A stretch of DNA of 55,354 nt from Bacteroidales bacterium. Its GTDB lineage: Bacteria > Bacteroidota > Bacteroidia > Bacteroidales > P3. The number at the start of each line of letters is the position of its first letter. Positions within the stretch are counted from its first letter, which is position 1. Where the stretch lies: the NCBI GenBank assembly GCA_017962445.1, contig JAGCVI010000002.1, forward strand, positions 1 through 55,354, in the 5' to 3' direction. The position numbers were made by a program, and so were the translations under genes. The notes beneath the pieces were generated by a model. The model saw only the letters and a program-made list of their open reading frames with translations. It was not told where the DNA came from and did not search any database. This document shows positions 35,232-44,430 of the stretch, piece after piece.

Positions 35232-35314
35232 TTTCCTCCGCCGGTATTATCCGGATCAGGTTCGCGGGGTATGTTCTCAGCCCAGCATTACGCAGGTGGG
35301 GCACCCCCAAGGTT
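35232..35314 (-). promoter_or_regulatory. TPP riboswitch (THI element)
   Basis: The minus strand shows the conserved TPP aptamer: GGGGGTGCCCC near 35298-35308, GGCTGAGA near 35275-35282, ACCC, then GAACCTGATCCGGATAATAC (35242-35261) and the closing CGGCGGAGG. It ends just 5-6 bases before the receptor ATG, so it probably hides the start site when TPP binds. Confidence 0.96.
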
Positions 35315-35340
35315 AATAGATATTGTTAATTAAAAGTTTC

Positions 35341-36486
35341 TCAATTTACTCGTTGATAATATTTCCACCACAACTCTGGCATCTCGTTCTTCTGTGCACG
35401 CTCGTAGTCGGCATAGGTGCATGGAACAAGCAGGTGGCGTTGATACTGCTCTTTCTGTTCGCCGTTGTACGGAACCTCCATCCACCAGCGATCGCTCTTC
35501 TTGCTCTTGTAGAACGAAATCTCGACATCACCTTCGTTGAGACCGACCATATAATGCTTGTAGTTCTGCTTGTCGCGATGCGGGAAGTCGGCCACACGCT
35601 TGTAGTAGCCCTCGATGAAGTACCACACTGCATGAGCAATCAGATGCGCAGTCTGGCCACGACGGTCATACAACGGGTTGTAGCCGTAAAAACCTATGGA
35701 TGTCAGCTTATCGCTCATGCCCGCGAAGCGGGTCAGTCGGCACAGCTCCTCACCATAGAAGCCGTGTGGCGATCCCTCGTCCTGGCCAGGGGCGTCGGAC
35801 AGGCGCACCGAAGCGATGTCGACAGAAACAAGGTCGGCCTGGCGCACAAGCGTCTCTGCACGCTCCATGTCGCCCTGTATCACGCCGAGACGATAGGCGT
35901 CAAAGTCCAGTTCGTCCATCAATTTGGCCAGCCCTTCACCGTTGAAGTAGGTCTGGTAGCCCATGTTGGAGAGGTTGAACAGATAGTTGGGTTGCTGAGC
36001 CACGATATGGCTTATCCAGTTCCTTGGAGTTAGTTCGGCAGTGTCGTTGCCGATGTCGAGCAGCGAGTCGACAGTGGCGATGTTTATCACTCTTCCCAAC
36101 ACCTCGTAGGCCTTGTAGTTGCTGAAGGTTATATCCTGTCCGCCACCGAGAATAACCACGGTCATATTCCTCTCAAGCAACTTGTACAGCACTTCGGTTA
36201 TCGCGAAACGGGTGTCTTCGGGTGTGTTGCCTAAAACCATATTGCCGAGGTCGACCAGACTGACACCGTCGCAGGGCAGCGACAGGCGATAGAGGTAATG
36301 CCTTATCTCGTCGGCGGCCTCGTCCTGCGACATGCCCACCAGAACCAGACCGGCACCGTCAAGCTCGGGAAAGTCTCCATCCTTGGTATAAATCCTGCCC
36401 ACCATGCCGAGGTTTGTGAAGAAATCGTTCTTCACCAAACCCACTCTATCGAGGTCAACAGGTTGGAAATATGTACTTAACTCCAT
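35341..36486 (-). CDS. Arginase/formimidoylglutamase-fold protein with altered metal site
   Basis: This 381-residue protein follows the arginase fold in order: VVILGGGQDITFSN (arginase: GGxHD), NIATVDSLLDIG (DAHxD) and VSVDIASVRLSDAPG (SxDxDxxDP), then ENPLYD-like GYNPLYDRRG. In each motif most Mn-binding His and Asp are replaced: Gln for His in the first, no His in the second, and only one Asp kept early in the third. So it is either a pseudoenzyme or a different chemistry. Related Bacteroidota proteins show the same changes, as far as I recall. A 27-base gap separates it from the riboswitch. Confidence 0.82.
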   Translation of the reverse strand: MELSTYFQPVDLDRVGLVKNDFFTNLGMVGRIYTKDGDFPELDGAGLVLVGMSQDEAADEIRHYLYRLSLPCDGVSLVDLGNMVLGNTPEDTRFAITEVLYKLLERNMTVVILGGGQDITFSNYKAYEVLGRVINIATVDSLLDIGNDTAELTPRNWISHIVAQQPNYLFNLSNMGYQTYFNGEGLAKLMDELDFDAYRLGVIQGDMERAETLVRQADLVSVDIASVRLSDAPGQDEGSPHGFYGEELCRLTRFAGMSDKLTSIGFYGYNPLYDRRGQTAHLIAHAVWYFIEGYYKRVADFPHRDKQNYKHYMVGLNEGDVEISFYKSKKSDRWWMEVPYNGEQKEQYQRHLLVPCTYADYERAQKNEMPELWWKYYQRVN

Positions 36487-36545
36487 TTCAGATGATATTG
36501 TTTAAGGATGTAAAAATACGAAAAATATTAAAAACGAACCACACC

Positions 36546-37343
36546 TTACAGACCCCACATGAGTTTCTCCCTTATAGCCGAGAAGAAATTCTGTTTTTCA
36601 AGACGCACTAGCTTGGTGCTGTAGTTTGCTTTATGAACCTCTATCACGCTGTCTCCGCCCAATCGGCAAACATAAGAGTCGACGCCAAGAGTGAAATGAA
36701 CGTCCCTCTCCTCGTCCTGCAGCCGGAGTCTCACATTGTCGCTCAGAATCACGGGCCTTTGTGTCAGCGTGTGTGCCGCAATAGGTGTTAGTACCAGGCT
36801 GCCCGAACCAGGGGCAAGTATCGGACCGCCGCAACTCAAAGAATAGGCCGTCGAACCTGTCGGTGTAGCAACAATCAGACCGTCGGCGGCATAGGTGGCG
36901 ACACGTTCGCCGTCTACTTCCACTTGCGTGTGAAGCAACGGGCTTTCCTCGCAACGATGCAGATAGACTTCATTGAGGGCATTGAGACTTCTGAGCTCGC
37001 CGTCGGCATAAACACCAACTTCCAGCATGGTGCGCTGCTCTATGCTATACCGGCCTTCCTTAAGGCATAGCGCTAGCTTGTCGATGTCGTTGCGTCCCGC
37101 CGTGGTGAGGAAGCCGAGGTGACCGAAATTAATGCCAACCACGGGGATTCCCTCGCGTCCTATCTGATGCACGGCGTTCAGCAATGTGCCGTCGCCGCCT
37201 ATAGAAATCATCATGTCTATCGGCACACCTGTCTTCCAGTTTTCTACAACTTCTATTCCCTGTTTCTTAAGAGCCGATACCAACTCTATCCTGCCGTTCT
37301 CATGCTCTGCCGTTTTGTTTTTGGTGTGTATTGCTACCCTCAT
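36546..37343 (-). CDS. nadK: NAD kinase
   Basis: It phosphorylates NAD to NADP with ATP or polyphosphate. The 265-residue protein has the GGDGTLLNA motif (near residue 50), NFGHLGFL, and ATPTGSTAYSLSCGGPIL, all NadK signatures. The length is slightly short for Bacteroidota (about 290), and the N-terminus starts at once with the fold. It lies 30 bases after the T9SS type B protein gene. Confidence 0.96.
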   Translation of the reverse strand: MRVAIHTKNKTAEHENGRIELVSALKKQGIEVVENWKTGVPIDMMISIGGDGTLLNAVHQIGREGIPVVGINFGHLGFLTTAGRNDIDKLALCLKEGRYSIEQRTMLEVGVYADGELRSLNALNEVYLHRCEESPLLHTQVEVDGERVATYAADGLIVATPTGSTAYSLSCGGPILAPGSGSLVLTPIAAHTLTQRPVILSDNVRLRLQDEERDVHFTLGVDSYVCRLGGDSVIEVHKANYSTKLVRLEKQNFFSAIREKLMWGL

Positions 37344-37373
37344 GGTTGTTGAATATTATTTGTTTACAAATTC

Positions 37374-39098
37374 TTATCTTATCAGTGTGACTGTTCCCTT
37401 CATTTCTTGTATTGTGCCGTCGCTTTGCCTGAAACGCAGCGCATAAACATATGCTCCTGCCGGCTGAGCAACACCGTTCAGGCGACCGTCCCATTCGTCG
37501 TCAGGGTTGGACGTTGAAAAAATCAGCACTCCGTAACGGTTATAGATTGCAAAAAGATAGCCTTCTGCATCCATGTAGTTGAACTTGGGGCCAAAACGAT
37601 TGTTCGACGACTCATCGGGCATGAAGGCGTTGGCCATCCACACCGTGGAGAGCTGCTTCATCTCGAACACGGCACTCTGAAGGCTGTCGTCAAGCATGTA
37701 TTGGGAATTGTAGCCCTCCGTTGCCACCACCTTGTATCGCCTTGTTCCTGTAGTGGCCCCGCCGGCATCGAGAATTTCCTGGCCGATACCTGCACCCACC
37801 GAAGTCCAAATTCCGTCATCGGCATTGCATGCCATGAGCTCATACACCGTTGTTCCGCTCCATCCCTCATAGGCATTCCACTGCACCGCGACATCATCGC
37901 CGCTGGACTCGAGTTCAAGCAACAGGGTGCTGCCTTTCTGTGTCTTTATCTCATTGAGGCCGCAGCCGTCCTCGACACCGAAACAATAGGTGTAGACGTG
38001 TTCCTTCGGTCGCACCGAGTAGTCTTCCCACCGCAGCATACCCTGGGCATCAGACTGACAATGGCCAACTACCGAGGCGGCACCGCCGTCTTCCGAGCGA
38101 TACACCTTATAGTCGCCAGCGGCGAAAGAGGGGTCGGTCTGGCCTATAACGGTCACCCTGTCGCCGGCATCGGAACAGGTCACTTTCCTCAAATAGAGGT
38201 ATGCCGGACGCTCCGCCGTGGAGAAAGTGTACTCCTGTCGGTTGCTTTTCGACTCGTATGCTGTGCCGACGGCCTTGACGTATGCCACCAGACTCATAGT
38301 GCTTTCCGCCACATCGAAATTAGCCGACACGGCATCGGTGGTTGTGGCGGCCAGCCTGAACTCGCCTCCGTTCTCGCTTATCCACACTTCATAGCGTTGC
38401 ACGCCGCCTGGCATGTTCACGTAGCTGTTCCACACGGCATTCACCGTGCGGCTGCAAGGCGCGCTGGAAAGGGTGAGGACGATGTTATTGCAATTATCGG
38501 TCAACGCGGATGCCTGACGGCAGGTGTCGAAAGCGCAGATGCGGAACTGGAAAGCCTCGGAGCAGCTGTATTGCGTCGCCGAATAGTGGGTGTTTTCCCT
38601 GCCAAAGACAGTGTCTATCACCATACTCGGCATACCCTCGCATATCATGTACCCCATTATGTCGCTGTCGGCACTCGCCACCCAGTCCAGCTCTATGCTC
38701 TGGTTCTCCACTGTAACGACGCCCCATTCGGCTGCCGACGTAGCGTCCATGTCCAAGACGTTCACCGCTACATATCCATTGTTTTCAATGCCAGCTACCG
38801 TCTGGCTTATGCTGTAGTGCACCGTGTCGTCGCAAACGGCGCGTGCATGATGGTCTGTGAATGTGGTGCCTGTGGTTACTCCTATCTCTGTTTCAACACT
38901 CTCGCCAGGATATCTGCGACTGATATGAGTTTCGACCGCCGCATCCCAGGTCAGCTCAACAGTGCGCGTGGCCGTCTGTGTGGCCTGCAACGGAATTGTG
39001 TCACCTGCCGGCGGAGCAAAAGCCTGTACAGCATTGCAGAGGCCGCCCACAGCAAGCAGCACCGTCGTCAAATAATATTTCAAGAGTGTTCCTTTCAT
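37374..39098 (-). CDS. T9SS type B cargo protein (CHU_C / gliding-motility C-terminal domain)
   Basis: This 574-residue exported protein has a signal peptide (about 1-26) and several fibronectin-like beta domains (WDAAVETHISRR, LDWVASADSDIMGY, VWNSYVNMPGGVQRYEVW). Its C-terminal domain runs NAFMPDESSNNRFGPKF, YLFAIYNRYGVLIFST, EWDGRLNGVAQPAGAYVYAL and GTVTLIR. This is the CHU_C type B sorting tail, which sends proteins through the type IX system to the surface. It overlaps the ABC exporter gene by 4 bases (ATGA). The repeat domains may bind glycans or act as an adhesin. Confidence 0.9.
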   Translation of the reverse strand: MKGTLLKYYLTTVLLAVGGLCNAVQAFAPPAGDTIPLQATQTATRTVELTWDAAVETHISRRYPGESVETEIGVTTGTTFTDHHARAVCDDTVHYSISQTVAGIENNGYVAVNVLDMDATSAAEWGVVTVENQSIELDWVASADSDIMGYMICEGMPSMVIDTVFGRENTHYSATQYSCSEAFQFRICAFDTCRQASALTDNCNNIVLTLSSAPCSRTVNAVWNSYVNMPGGVQRYEVWISENGGEFRLAATTTDAVSANFDVAESTMSLVAYVKAVGTAYESKSNRQEYTFSTAERPAYLYLRKVTCSDAGDRVTVIGQTDPSFAAGDYKVYRSEDGGAASVVGHCQSDAQGMLRWEDYSVRPKEHVYTYCFGVEDGCGLNEIKTQKGSTLLLELESSGDDVAVQWNAYEGWSGTTVYELMACNADDGIWTSVGAGIGQEILDAGGATTGTRRYKVVATEGYNSQYMLDDSLQSAVFEMKQLSTVWMANAFMPDESSNNRFGPKFNYMDAEGYLFAIYNRYGVLIFSTSNPDDEWDGRLNGVAQPAGAYVYALRFRQSDGTIQEMKGTVTLIR

Positions 39099-40813
39099 CG
39101 TAGGTACCTCTTCTCTTCCATGCTGTAAACCTTGTCACACCGCGCTATTGTTGAAGCCCTGTGGGCTATGACGACCACTGTCCGCCCGCCCATAGTGTCG
39201 CGTAGCATATCGCTGAAATGCTGCTCGGTGGCGGCATCTAGAGCAGCCGTGGCCTCGTCCATGACTATCACATCGGGGTTGCCGGCCAGTGCCCTGGCGA
39301 TGTTCACACGCTGCCGTTCGCCACCCGACAGACGGCTGCCGCCGTCACCGATGTTGGTCTGCAAGCCTTCTGGCAGGTTACGCAATATTGGTTCCACTTG
39401 GGCAATCCTTACTGCAGCGTCAATCTGCTCGCGCGTAATCCATTCGCGACCGAAACGTATGTTGGCCTCGATGGTGTCGTTGAAAAGCATCGGCTCCTGG
39501 GGTATATAGGCAATTCTGCCGGCACGTTCCGCGCCGTTGCATGCCTTGCCGCCAATCAGCACCTCGCCTTCGTCGGGCTCTATCAGGCCGACAAGCATGC
39601 GGCCAAGCGTTGTCTTGCCCGATCCGCTTTCACCGACAATGGCTGTATGGCAATGTGCCTCGATGGTCAAGTCAAGATGCTCTATCACCTTTTCGCGACC
39701 ATAGCCGAAACTGACGTCTTTAAACTCTATAACACCGCTGCATTCTGCACTCCTCCCCGACTCCTCGTTCCAATCGCCTTTCACATTCAGAGCCTCCTCT
39801 ATCCGTTCAGCGACACCCATACCCTTCTTCAGCTGCGCTATGGCGTTGCTGAAATCCTTTATCGGTGTAAGCAGGAGGACGTAAATCATTATGTACGAAA
39901 CGAAAAGTGCAGGTGTCATCGACGCTGCGTCGCCAAGCACACGCTGTGCGCCGAGCATAAGGATAACAACAACTATGGTGTTGCCGACAAAGTCGCTTAT
40001 CGGCGATGCGGCATAGATGCGTCTGTACAGCGATATACGCCGCTGGGTGAACAACTTGTTCTGTTCACGTTGGCGTTCATTGACGTATTCTATTGCCGTG
40101 GCGGCCTTGATTTCCTTGAGCGAATCCAGGGTTTCCTGCGTTGTCGACATCAGCTCGCCGTTCAATGCCTGCAGCTTTTTTGATTGTCTCTTCAGCTTTC
40201 TGCTTACCGACAGCAGCCACGTGCCTATGCCCATCACCGCGACGACAAGCAATGTCATTTGCCAGTCGAGATAGAAAAGCATGAAGACGTAGACTACCAT
40301 TGTGAGTAGTGCACTGACAAGCATCTGTATGCTGTCGAGCACATTGGCCTCGTATTCTGCCACGTCGTTGCTCATGCGCGAAAGCCATTGGCCTTGCTGC
40401 TGACTTCCCCAATGGGCGAAATTCTGCCGCAAAGCTCCTTTGTGCAGGCCGTCGCGCACCTCACGCAACACTCCTGTCTTGACCTTGGCATACGACACCG
40501 CAGCCACATAGGAACACACATTCTTCATGCCATAGAGCACGAAAAGAAGCATGGCGTATAGTATCAACGCCCGTTGCGGACCTTCGGCGACAAGCAGTAG
40601 GTAAACCTTGCTGAGAAGCCTTTCTATCGGGTTGACGCTGCCAGTCGAAAACGAAAGACCCTGTTCGCCTGAAGGGAAAATGAGTTGCAGAAAGTCGGTT
40701 ACACTCAGTGCCGTGGCCATAGTAAACAATGCGGCCAACGCTGCGACTACCACATAGAGACACAGCGATCCCGCCTGATGGCTCATACCACTGCGAGTGA
40801 TTCCTTTCTGCAT
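39095..40813 (-). CDS. ABC exporter, fused permease and ATPase (MsbA-like)
   Basis: This 572-residue half transporter has six membrane segments (about 20-310), then an ATPase domain with Walker A GESGSGKTT, signature LSGGERQRVNIARAL, Walker B VIVMDEATAALD and switch His in VIAHRAST. It belongs to lipid or drug exporters; MsbA-like lipid flipping is possible. It lies 7 bases after purB and overlaps the T9SS protein gene. Confidence 0.92.
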   Translation of the reverse strand: MQKGITRSGMSHQAGSLCLYVVVAALAALFTMATALSVTDFLQLIFPSGEQGLSFSTGSVNPIERLLSKVYLLLVAEGPQRALILYAMLLFVLYGMKNVCSYVAAVSYAKVKTGVLREVRDGLHKGALRQNFAHWGSQQQGQWLSRMSNDVAEYEANVLDSIQMLVSALLTMVVYVFMLFYLDWQMTLLVVAVMGIGTWLLSVSRKLKRQSKKLQALNGELMSTTQETLDSLKEIKAATAIEYVNERQREQNKLFTQRRISLYRRIYAASPISDFVGNTIVVVILMLGAQRVLGDAASMTPALFVSYIMIYVLLLTPIKDFSNAIAQLKKGMGVAERIEEALNVKGDWNEESGRSAECSGVIEFKDVSFGYGREKVIEHLDLTIEAHCHTAIVGESGSGKTTLGRMLVGLIEPDEGEVLIGGKACNGAERAGRIAYIPQEPMLFNDTIEANIRFGREWITREQIDAAVRIAQVEPILRNLPEGLQTNIGDGGSRLSGGERQRVNIARALAGNPDVIVMDEATAALDAATEQHFSDMLRDTMGGRTVVVIAHRASTIARCDKVYSMEEKRYLR

Positions 40814-40820
40814 CGTTCAA

Positions 40821-42161
40821 TCAGAATTCTTCGGCATAGCCAAGGTAGTTGTGCGGCGTGATTTTGTGCAGCCGTTCCTTCACCTCGGCGGAGACTTCAA
40901 GTCCGTCGATAAAAGCGCTCATAGTCTCTGCAGTGACTTTCTCGTTGGTGCGTGTCAGCTGCTTCAACGCCTCGTACGGGTTGGGGTAGTCCACGCTGCG
41001 CAGCACCGTCTGTATTGCCTCTGCGGTTACAGCCCAGTTGTCCTCGAGGTCTTCGCTCAGCTTCGCCTCGTTCAGCAACAGTTTGCCAAGACCCTTCTGC
41101 AGCGATTGCAAGGCCACCAGTGAATGTGCCAGCGGCACACCGAGGTTGCGTATCACCGTCGAGTCGGTCAGGTCGCGCTGCATGCGCGAGATGGGCAGCT
41201 TCATCGAGAAATGGGTGAACAGCGCATCGGCAACTCCAAAGTTGCCCTCGGCGTTCTCGAAATCGATGGGGTTGACTTTGTGCGGCATGGCAGAGCTGCC
41301 AACCTCTCCGGCTTTTATCTTCTGACGGAAATAGTTCATCGAGATGTATGTCCAGATGTCGCGGCATAGGTCTATCAGCACCGTGTTCATCCTGCGTATT
41401 CCGTCCATATAGGCGGCCAAGTGATCGTAGTTCTCTATCTGCGTGGTGAGCTGCTGGCGTTCCAGACCGAGATGTTCCTTCAAGAACCTGTTGCCGAAAT
41501 CACGCCAGTCGATATCAGGGTATGCCACCCTGTGGGCGTTGTAGTTGCCTGTGGCTCCGCCGAACTTGCCGGTGAACGGTATGCCGTCCAACGCCTTCAG
41601 CTGCTCTTTCAAACGGTACACAAACACCATCAGTTCCTTGCCCAATCCTGTCGGCGATGCAGGCTGTCCGTGGGTATGTGCCAGCATCGGTATGTTGCGC
41701 CATTCCTGAGCCAGCGTCTCCAGCTTCTCGATAAGCGCAACATACGCCGGACGCACCACCGTTTCGTGCGACTCCTTGATCATCATCGGGAAAGCGGTGT
41801 TGTTGATGTCCTGCGATGTCAAACCGAAGTGTACCAACTCGCGCGGCAGCTTGCTGCCCATGGCATCCAACCTCTCCTTGATGAAATATTCCACGGCCTT
41901 CACGTCGTGGTTGGTTGTTTTCTCTATCTCTTTGACTCGTTCTGCCGACTCGGTGTTCCAGTTGCGGTACAAGCCACGCAACGCCTCGCTGTCGACAGGC
42001 TCCTTGACGGTGCCAAGCTCCTGCATCAAGGCGATGTAGTATTCAATTTCAACCTTCACGCGATAGCGTATCAGTGCCGATTCCGAAAAAAATGCGGCCA
42101 ACGGCTCTGACTTTCCATGGTAGCGCCCGTCTATAGGCGATATTGCGTCTAATATATTCAT
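40821..42161 (-). CDS. purB: Adenylosuccinate lyase
   Basis: It acts twice in purine synthesis, splitting fumarate from SAICAR and from adenylosuccinate. The 446-residue protein has the lyase signature SSAMPHKVNPIDFEN, the TSQDINNTA loop and HTHGQPASPT with catalytic His. The N-terminus (ISPIDGRYHGK) is the E. coli-type PurB form. It lies 10 bases after the PHP phosphatase gene. Confidence 0.97.
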   Translation of the reverse strand: MNILDAISPIDGRYHGKSEPLAAFFSESALIRYRVKVEIEYYIALMQELGTVKEPVDSEALRGLYRNWNTESAERVKEIEKTTNHDVKAVEYFIKERLDAMGSKLPRELVHFGLTSQDINNTAFPMMIKESHETVVRPAYVALIEKLETLAQEWRNIPMLAHTHGQPASPTGLGKELMVFVYRLKEQLKALDGIPFTGKFGGATGNYNAHRVAYPDIDWRDFGNRFLKEHLGLERQQLTTQIENYDHLAAYMDGIRRMNTVLIDLCRDIWTYISMNYFRQKIKAGEVGSSAMPHKVNPIDFENAEGNFGVADALFTHFSMKLPISRMQRDLTDSTVIRNLGVPLAHSLVALQSLQKGLGKLLLNEAKLSEDLEDNWAVTAEAIQTVLRSVDYPNPYEALKQLTRTNEKVTAETMSAFIDGLEVSAEVKERLHKITPHNYLGYAEEF

Positions 42162-42171
42162 AATGTCTTAA

Positions 42172-42954
42172 TTATTTGTCTTCTACCAGATATTTGTTTT
42201 GGAATTCCTCCTTCTCGATCAATTGTATTATCTTGCGGTTGGTCGATGCGTGGCGTAGAGCCTGGGCATACATGGTGTTGTGCATGTCGGTGCCGAGAAA
42301 TTCTATCCATCCGTTCTCTATGAAATCGAAAGCCTTCTTGCGAGCCTCTTCGCCATAGAAACCGTCAAGCGACAATATGTTGGACTGGAAATAAACGCCT
42401 TGCTCCTTCATTTGTTCCAAGCGGCTACTGTGGCTGTCGAAATAGGGATAACGCTCCGGATGGGCCAATATCACGTCGTATCCTTCCATCTGCCGCTCAA
42501 ACATCACCTCCTCGAATCCCATCACCGGCTGGTGCAAGGACAGCTCCATAAGCAGAAAACCTTTCTTTGAGCCTTTTGAAGGGTCGCTGAAACGGAACGT
42601 CAGGATTTCGTCCCGCTTAATGTGTTCACCGAAACCGTCGTCGATCCTGTACTCTCCCGAAATGCCGTTAATCTTGGGCAGATCCCTGTCGCCCCGATTT
42701 CTCTCAATCTCTTCAAGAAAGTTCTTATAGCGCTCCAGTATGTCGCTCTCCACATTAGGAAAACGCGGATATTGGAAATGCGGCGTCAGCTTAATCTCGT
42801 CGAAACCGACCTCCTTCATAGCCACCATCGACTCTAGAGATTCTTCAAGCGATTTGCTGCCGTCGTCCACCAGTGGCAACAGGTGGCAGTGCATGTCGGT
42901 CTTCAACGGCGCGAAAGTAGGCAGGGTCTTGTTCTTCTTAAAAAGTCCAAACAT
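42172..42954 (-). CDS. CpsB/YwqE-type protein-tyrosine phosphatase (PHP domain)
   Basis: This 260-residue PHP-fold metallohydrolase has DMHCHLLPLVDDGS (metal ligands), LTPHFQ, ELSLH, ILAHPERYPYF and GTDMHN. These match CpsB/CapC phosphatases, which act on the tyrosine kinase that regulates capsule or exopolysaccharide export. No kinase or capsule genes are nearby in this window. Confidence 0.93.
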   Translation of the reverse strand: MFGLFKKNKTLPTFAPLKTDMHCHLLPLVDDGSKSLEESLESMVAMKEVGFDEIKLTPHFQYPRFPNVESDILERYKNFLEEIERNRGDRDLPKINGISGEYRIDDGFGEHIKRDEILTFRFSDPSKGSKKGFLLMELSLHQPVMGFEEVMFERQMEGYDVILAHPERYPYFDSHSSRLEQMKEQGVYFQSNILSLDGFYGEEARKKAFDFIENGWIEFLGTDMHNTMYAQALRHASTNRKIIQLIEKEEFQNKYLVEDK

Positions 42955-43047
42955 TTTTTTTATATTGTTTTCGTTGACAGGTTGATTCGTTGAATTGTTT
43001 ATGAGGTCTTAAGTTTTATGGACAACGTAAAAGCCGTTGTTGTCTCC

Positions 43048-44403
43048 TTACAGCCTCTTTATATGGGCTCCGAGGGCGTTGAGACGCTCGTCGATGTTCT
43101 GGTATCCACGGTCTATCTGCTCGATATTGTCAATATGGCTCACTCCCTGTGCTGCCATGGCTGCTATCAGCAAAGCCACGCCGGCACGGATATCTGGCGA
43201 TGTCATGTGGGTGCCGCGCAGTGGGTGTTCACGGCCAAGACCTATGACGGTGGCGCGGTGAGGGTCGCAGAGTATTATCTGTGCACCCATGTCTATCAGC
43301 TTGTCGACAAAGAACAGGCGGCTTTCGAACATCTTCTGGTGTATAAGCACGCTACCTCGCGCCTGTATGGCAGTAACCAACGCAATACTTATCAAGTCGG
43401 GCGTGAAACCAGGCCACGGAGCATCAGCGATGGTAAGAATAGAGCCATCCATGAAGCGGTCTATCTCGTAGACCTCCTGTGCCGGAATGTACAGGTCGTC
43501 GCCTTTCTGCCAAATCTCTATGCCAAGGCGACGGAAAATCTGGGGTATCAGACCGAGGTGCTGCAGCGCGACATTGCTGATGGTGATGTCGCTCTGTGTC
43601 ATGGCGGCCATGCCTATGAAACTTCCCACCTCAATCATGTCGGGCAACAGGCGATGGCAAGTACCGTGAAGCTTTTCAACACCCTCTATCGTCAATAGGT
43701 TGCTTCTGACTCCGGAAATCTTTGCTCCCATCCTGTTGAGCATCTCGCAGAGCTGGTATACATAAGGCTCGCAAGCGGCGTTCATTATTGTTGTGGTTCC
43801 CTTGCCCATGACAGCGGCCATGATGATATTGGCCGTACCGGTGACACTGGCTTCGTCAAGCAGCATGTAACAGCCGCTCAGTCCATTTTCAGCAGTGAGG
43901 CTGTAGCCTCCATAGTTGTCTCCTTTCTTTTTTCCTACCGTCGGTGTGCGGAGCAGGAAATCGTCTATCTTCGCTCCCAGGTTTTCAAGTCCTGTCATGT
44001 GGGTGTCGACTCTTCGACGACCAATCTTGTCGCCACCGGGTTGAGGAACAACAGCGCGACCGAAACGAGTCAGCAGCGGTCCGGCGAGCATAATGCTGCC
44101 GCGCAGACTTGACGCCAAGGCGCAGTATTCGGATGTGCCAAGCATGTCGAGGTTTATCTCGTCGCACTGGAAAGTGTAGCTCTTTCCTACACCGTCCCAT
44201 GGCTCCTCCTTCACTTTGGCACCCAACAGCTGCATCAGCTTTATCAGATGGTTCACATCCCTGATGTCGGGGATGTTCTCTATTTTTACCGGTTCATCGG
44301 TCAGCATGACGGCGCATATCACCTGCAAGGCCTCGTTCTTGGCTCCCTGAGGTGTTATGGTACCGTGCAACCGGTGTCCGCCTTCTATTTCGAATGTTGA
44401 CAT
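43048..44403 (-). CDS. murA: UDP-N-acetylglucosamine 1-carboxyvinyltransferase
   Basis: It starts peptidoglycan synthesis by adding enolpyruvate to UDP-GlcNAc. The 451-residue protein has Lys22-Asn23 (GAKNEALQ), the RRVDTH region and the two-fold repeated EPSP-like domains. In the catalytic loop, GGDKIGRRRVD has Asp125 where E. coli MurA has Cys115. That change gives fosfomycin resistance in other bacteria. The length is a little above the usual 420-430. Confidence 0.95.
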   Translation of the reverse strand: MSTFEIEGGHRLHGTITPQGAKNEALQVICAVMLTDEPVKIENIPDIRDVNHLIKLMQLLGAKVKEEPWDGVGKSYTFQCDEINLDMLGTSEYCALASSLRGSIMLAGPLLTRFGRAVVPQPGGDKIGRRRVDTHMTGLENLGAKIDDFLLRTPTVGKKKGDNYGGYSLTAENGLSGCYMLLDEASVTGTANIIMAAVMGKGTTTIMNAACEPYVYQLCEMLNRMGAKISGVRSNLLTIEGVEKLHGTCHRLLPDMIEVGSFIGMAAMTQSDITISNVALQHLGLIPQIFRRLGIEIWQKGDDLYIPAQEVYEIDRFMDGSILTIADAPWPGFTPDLISIALVTAIQARGSVLIHQKMFESRLFFVDKLIDMGAQIILCDPHRATVIGLGREHPLRGTHMTSPDIRAGVALLIAAMAAQGVSHIDNIEQIDRGYQNIDERLNALGAHIKRL

Positions 44404-44430
44404 AATACTGGTTTTTGGTTCGTCGCCGTA

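Noticed and set aside
35227-35310. N-terminal extension of the TonB receptor
   Set aside because: The extension would be encoded by the TPP aptamer itself, and the signal peptide starts at 35226.
37701-39128. Long plus-strand open frame (475 codons) opposite the T9SS type B protein
   Set aside because: No recognisable domain; it mirrors a gene with a clear signal peptide and CHU_C tail.
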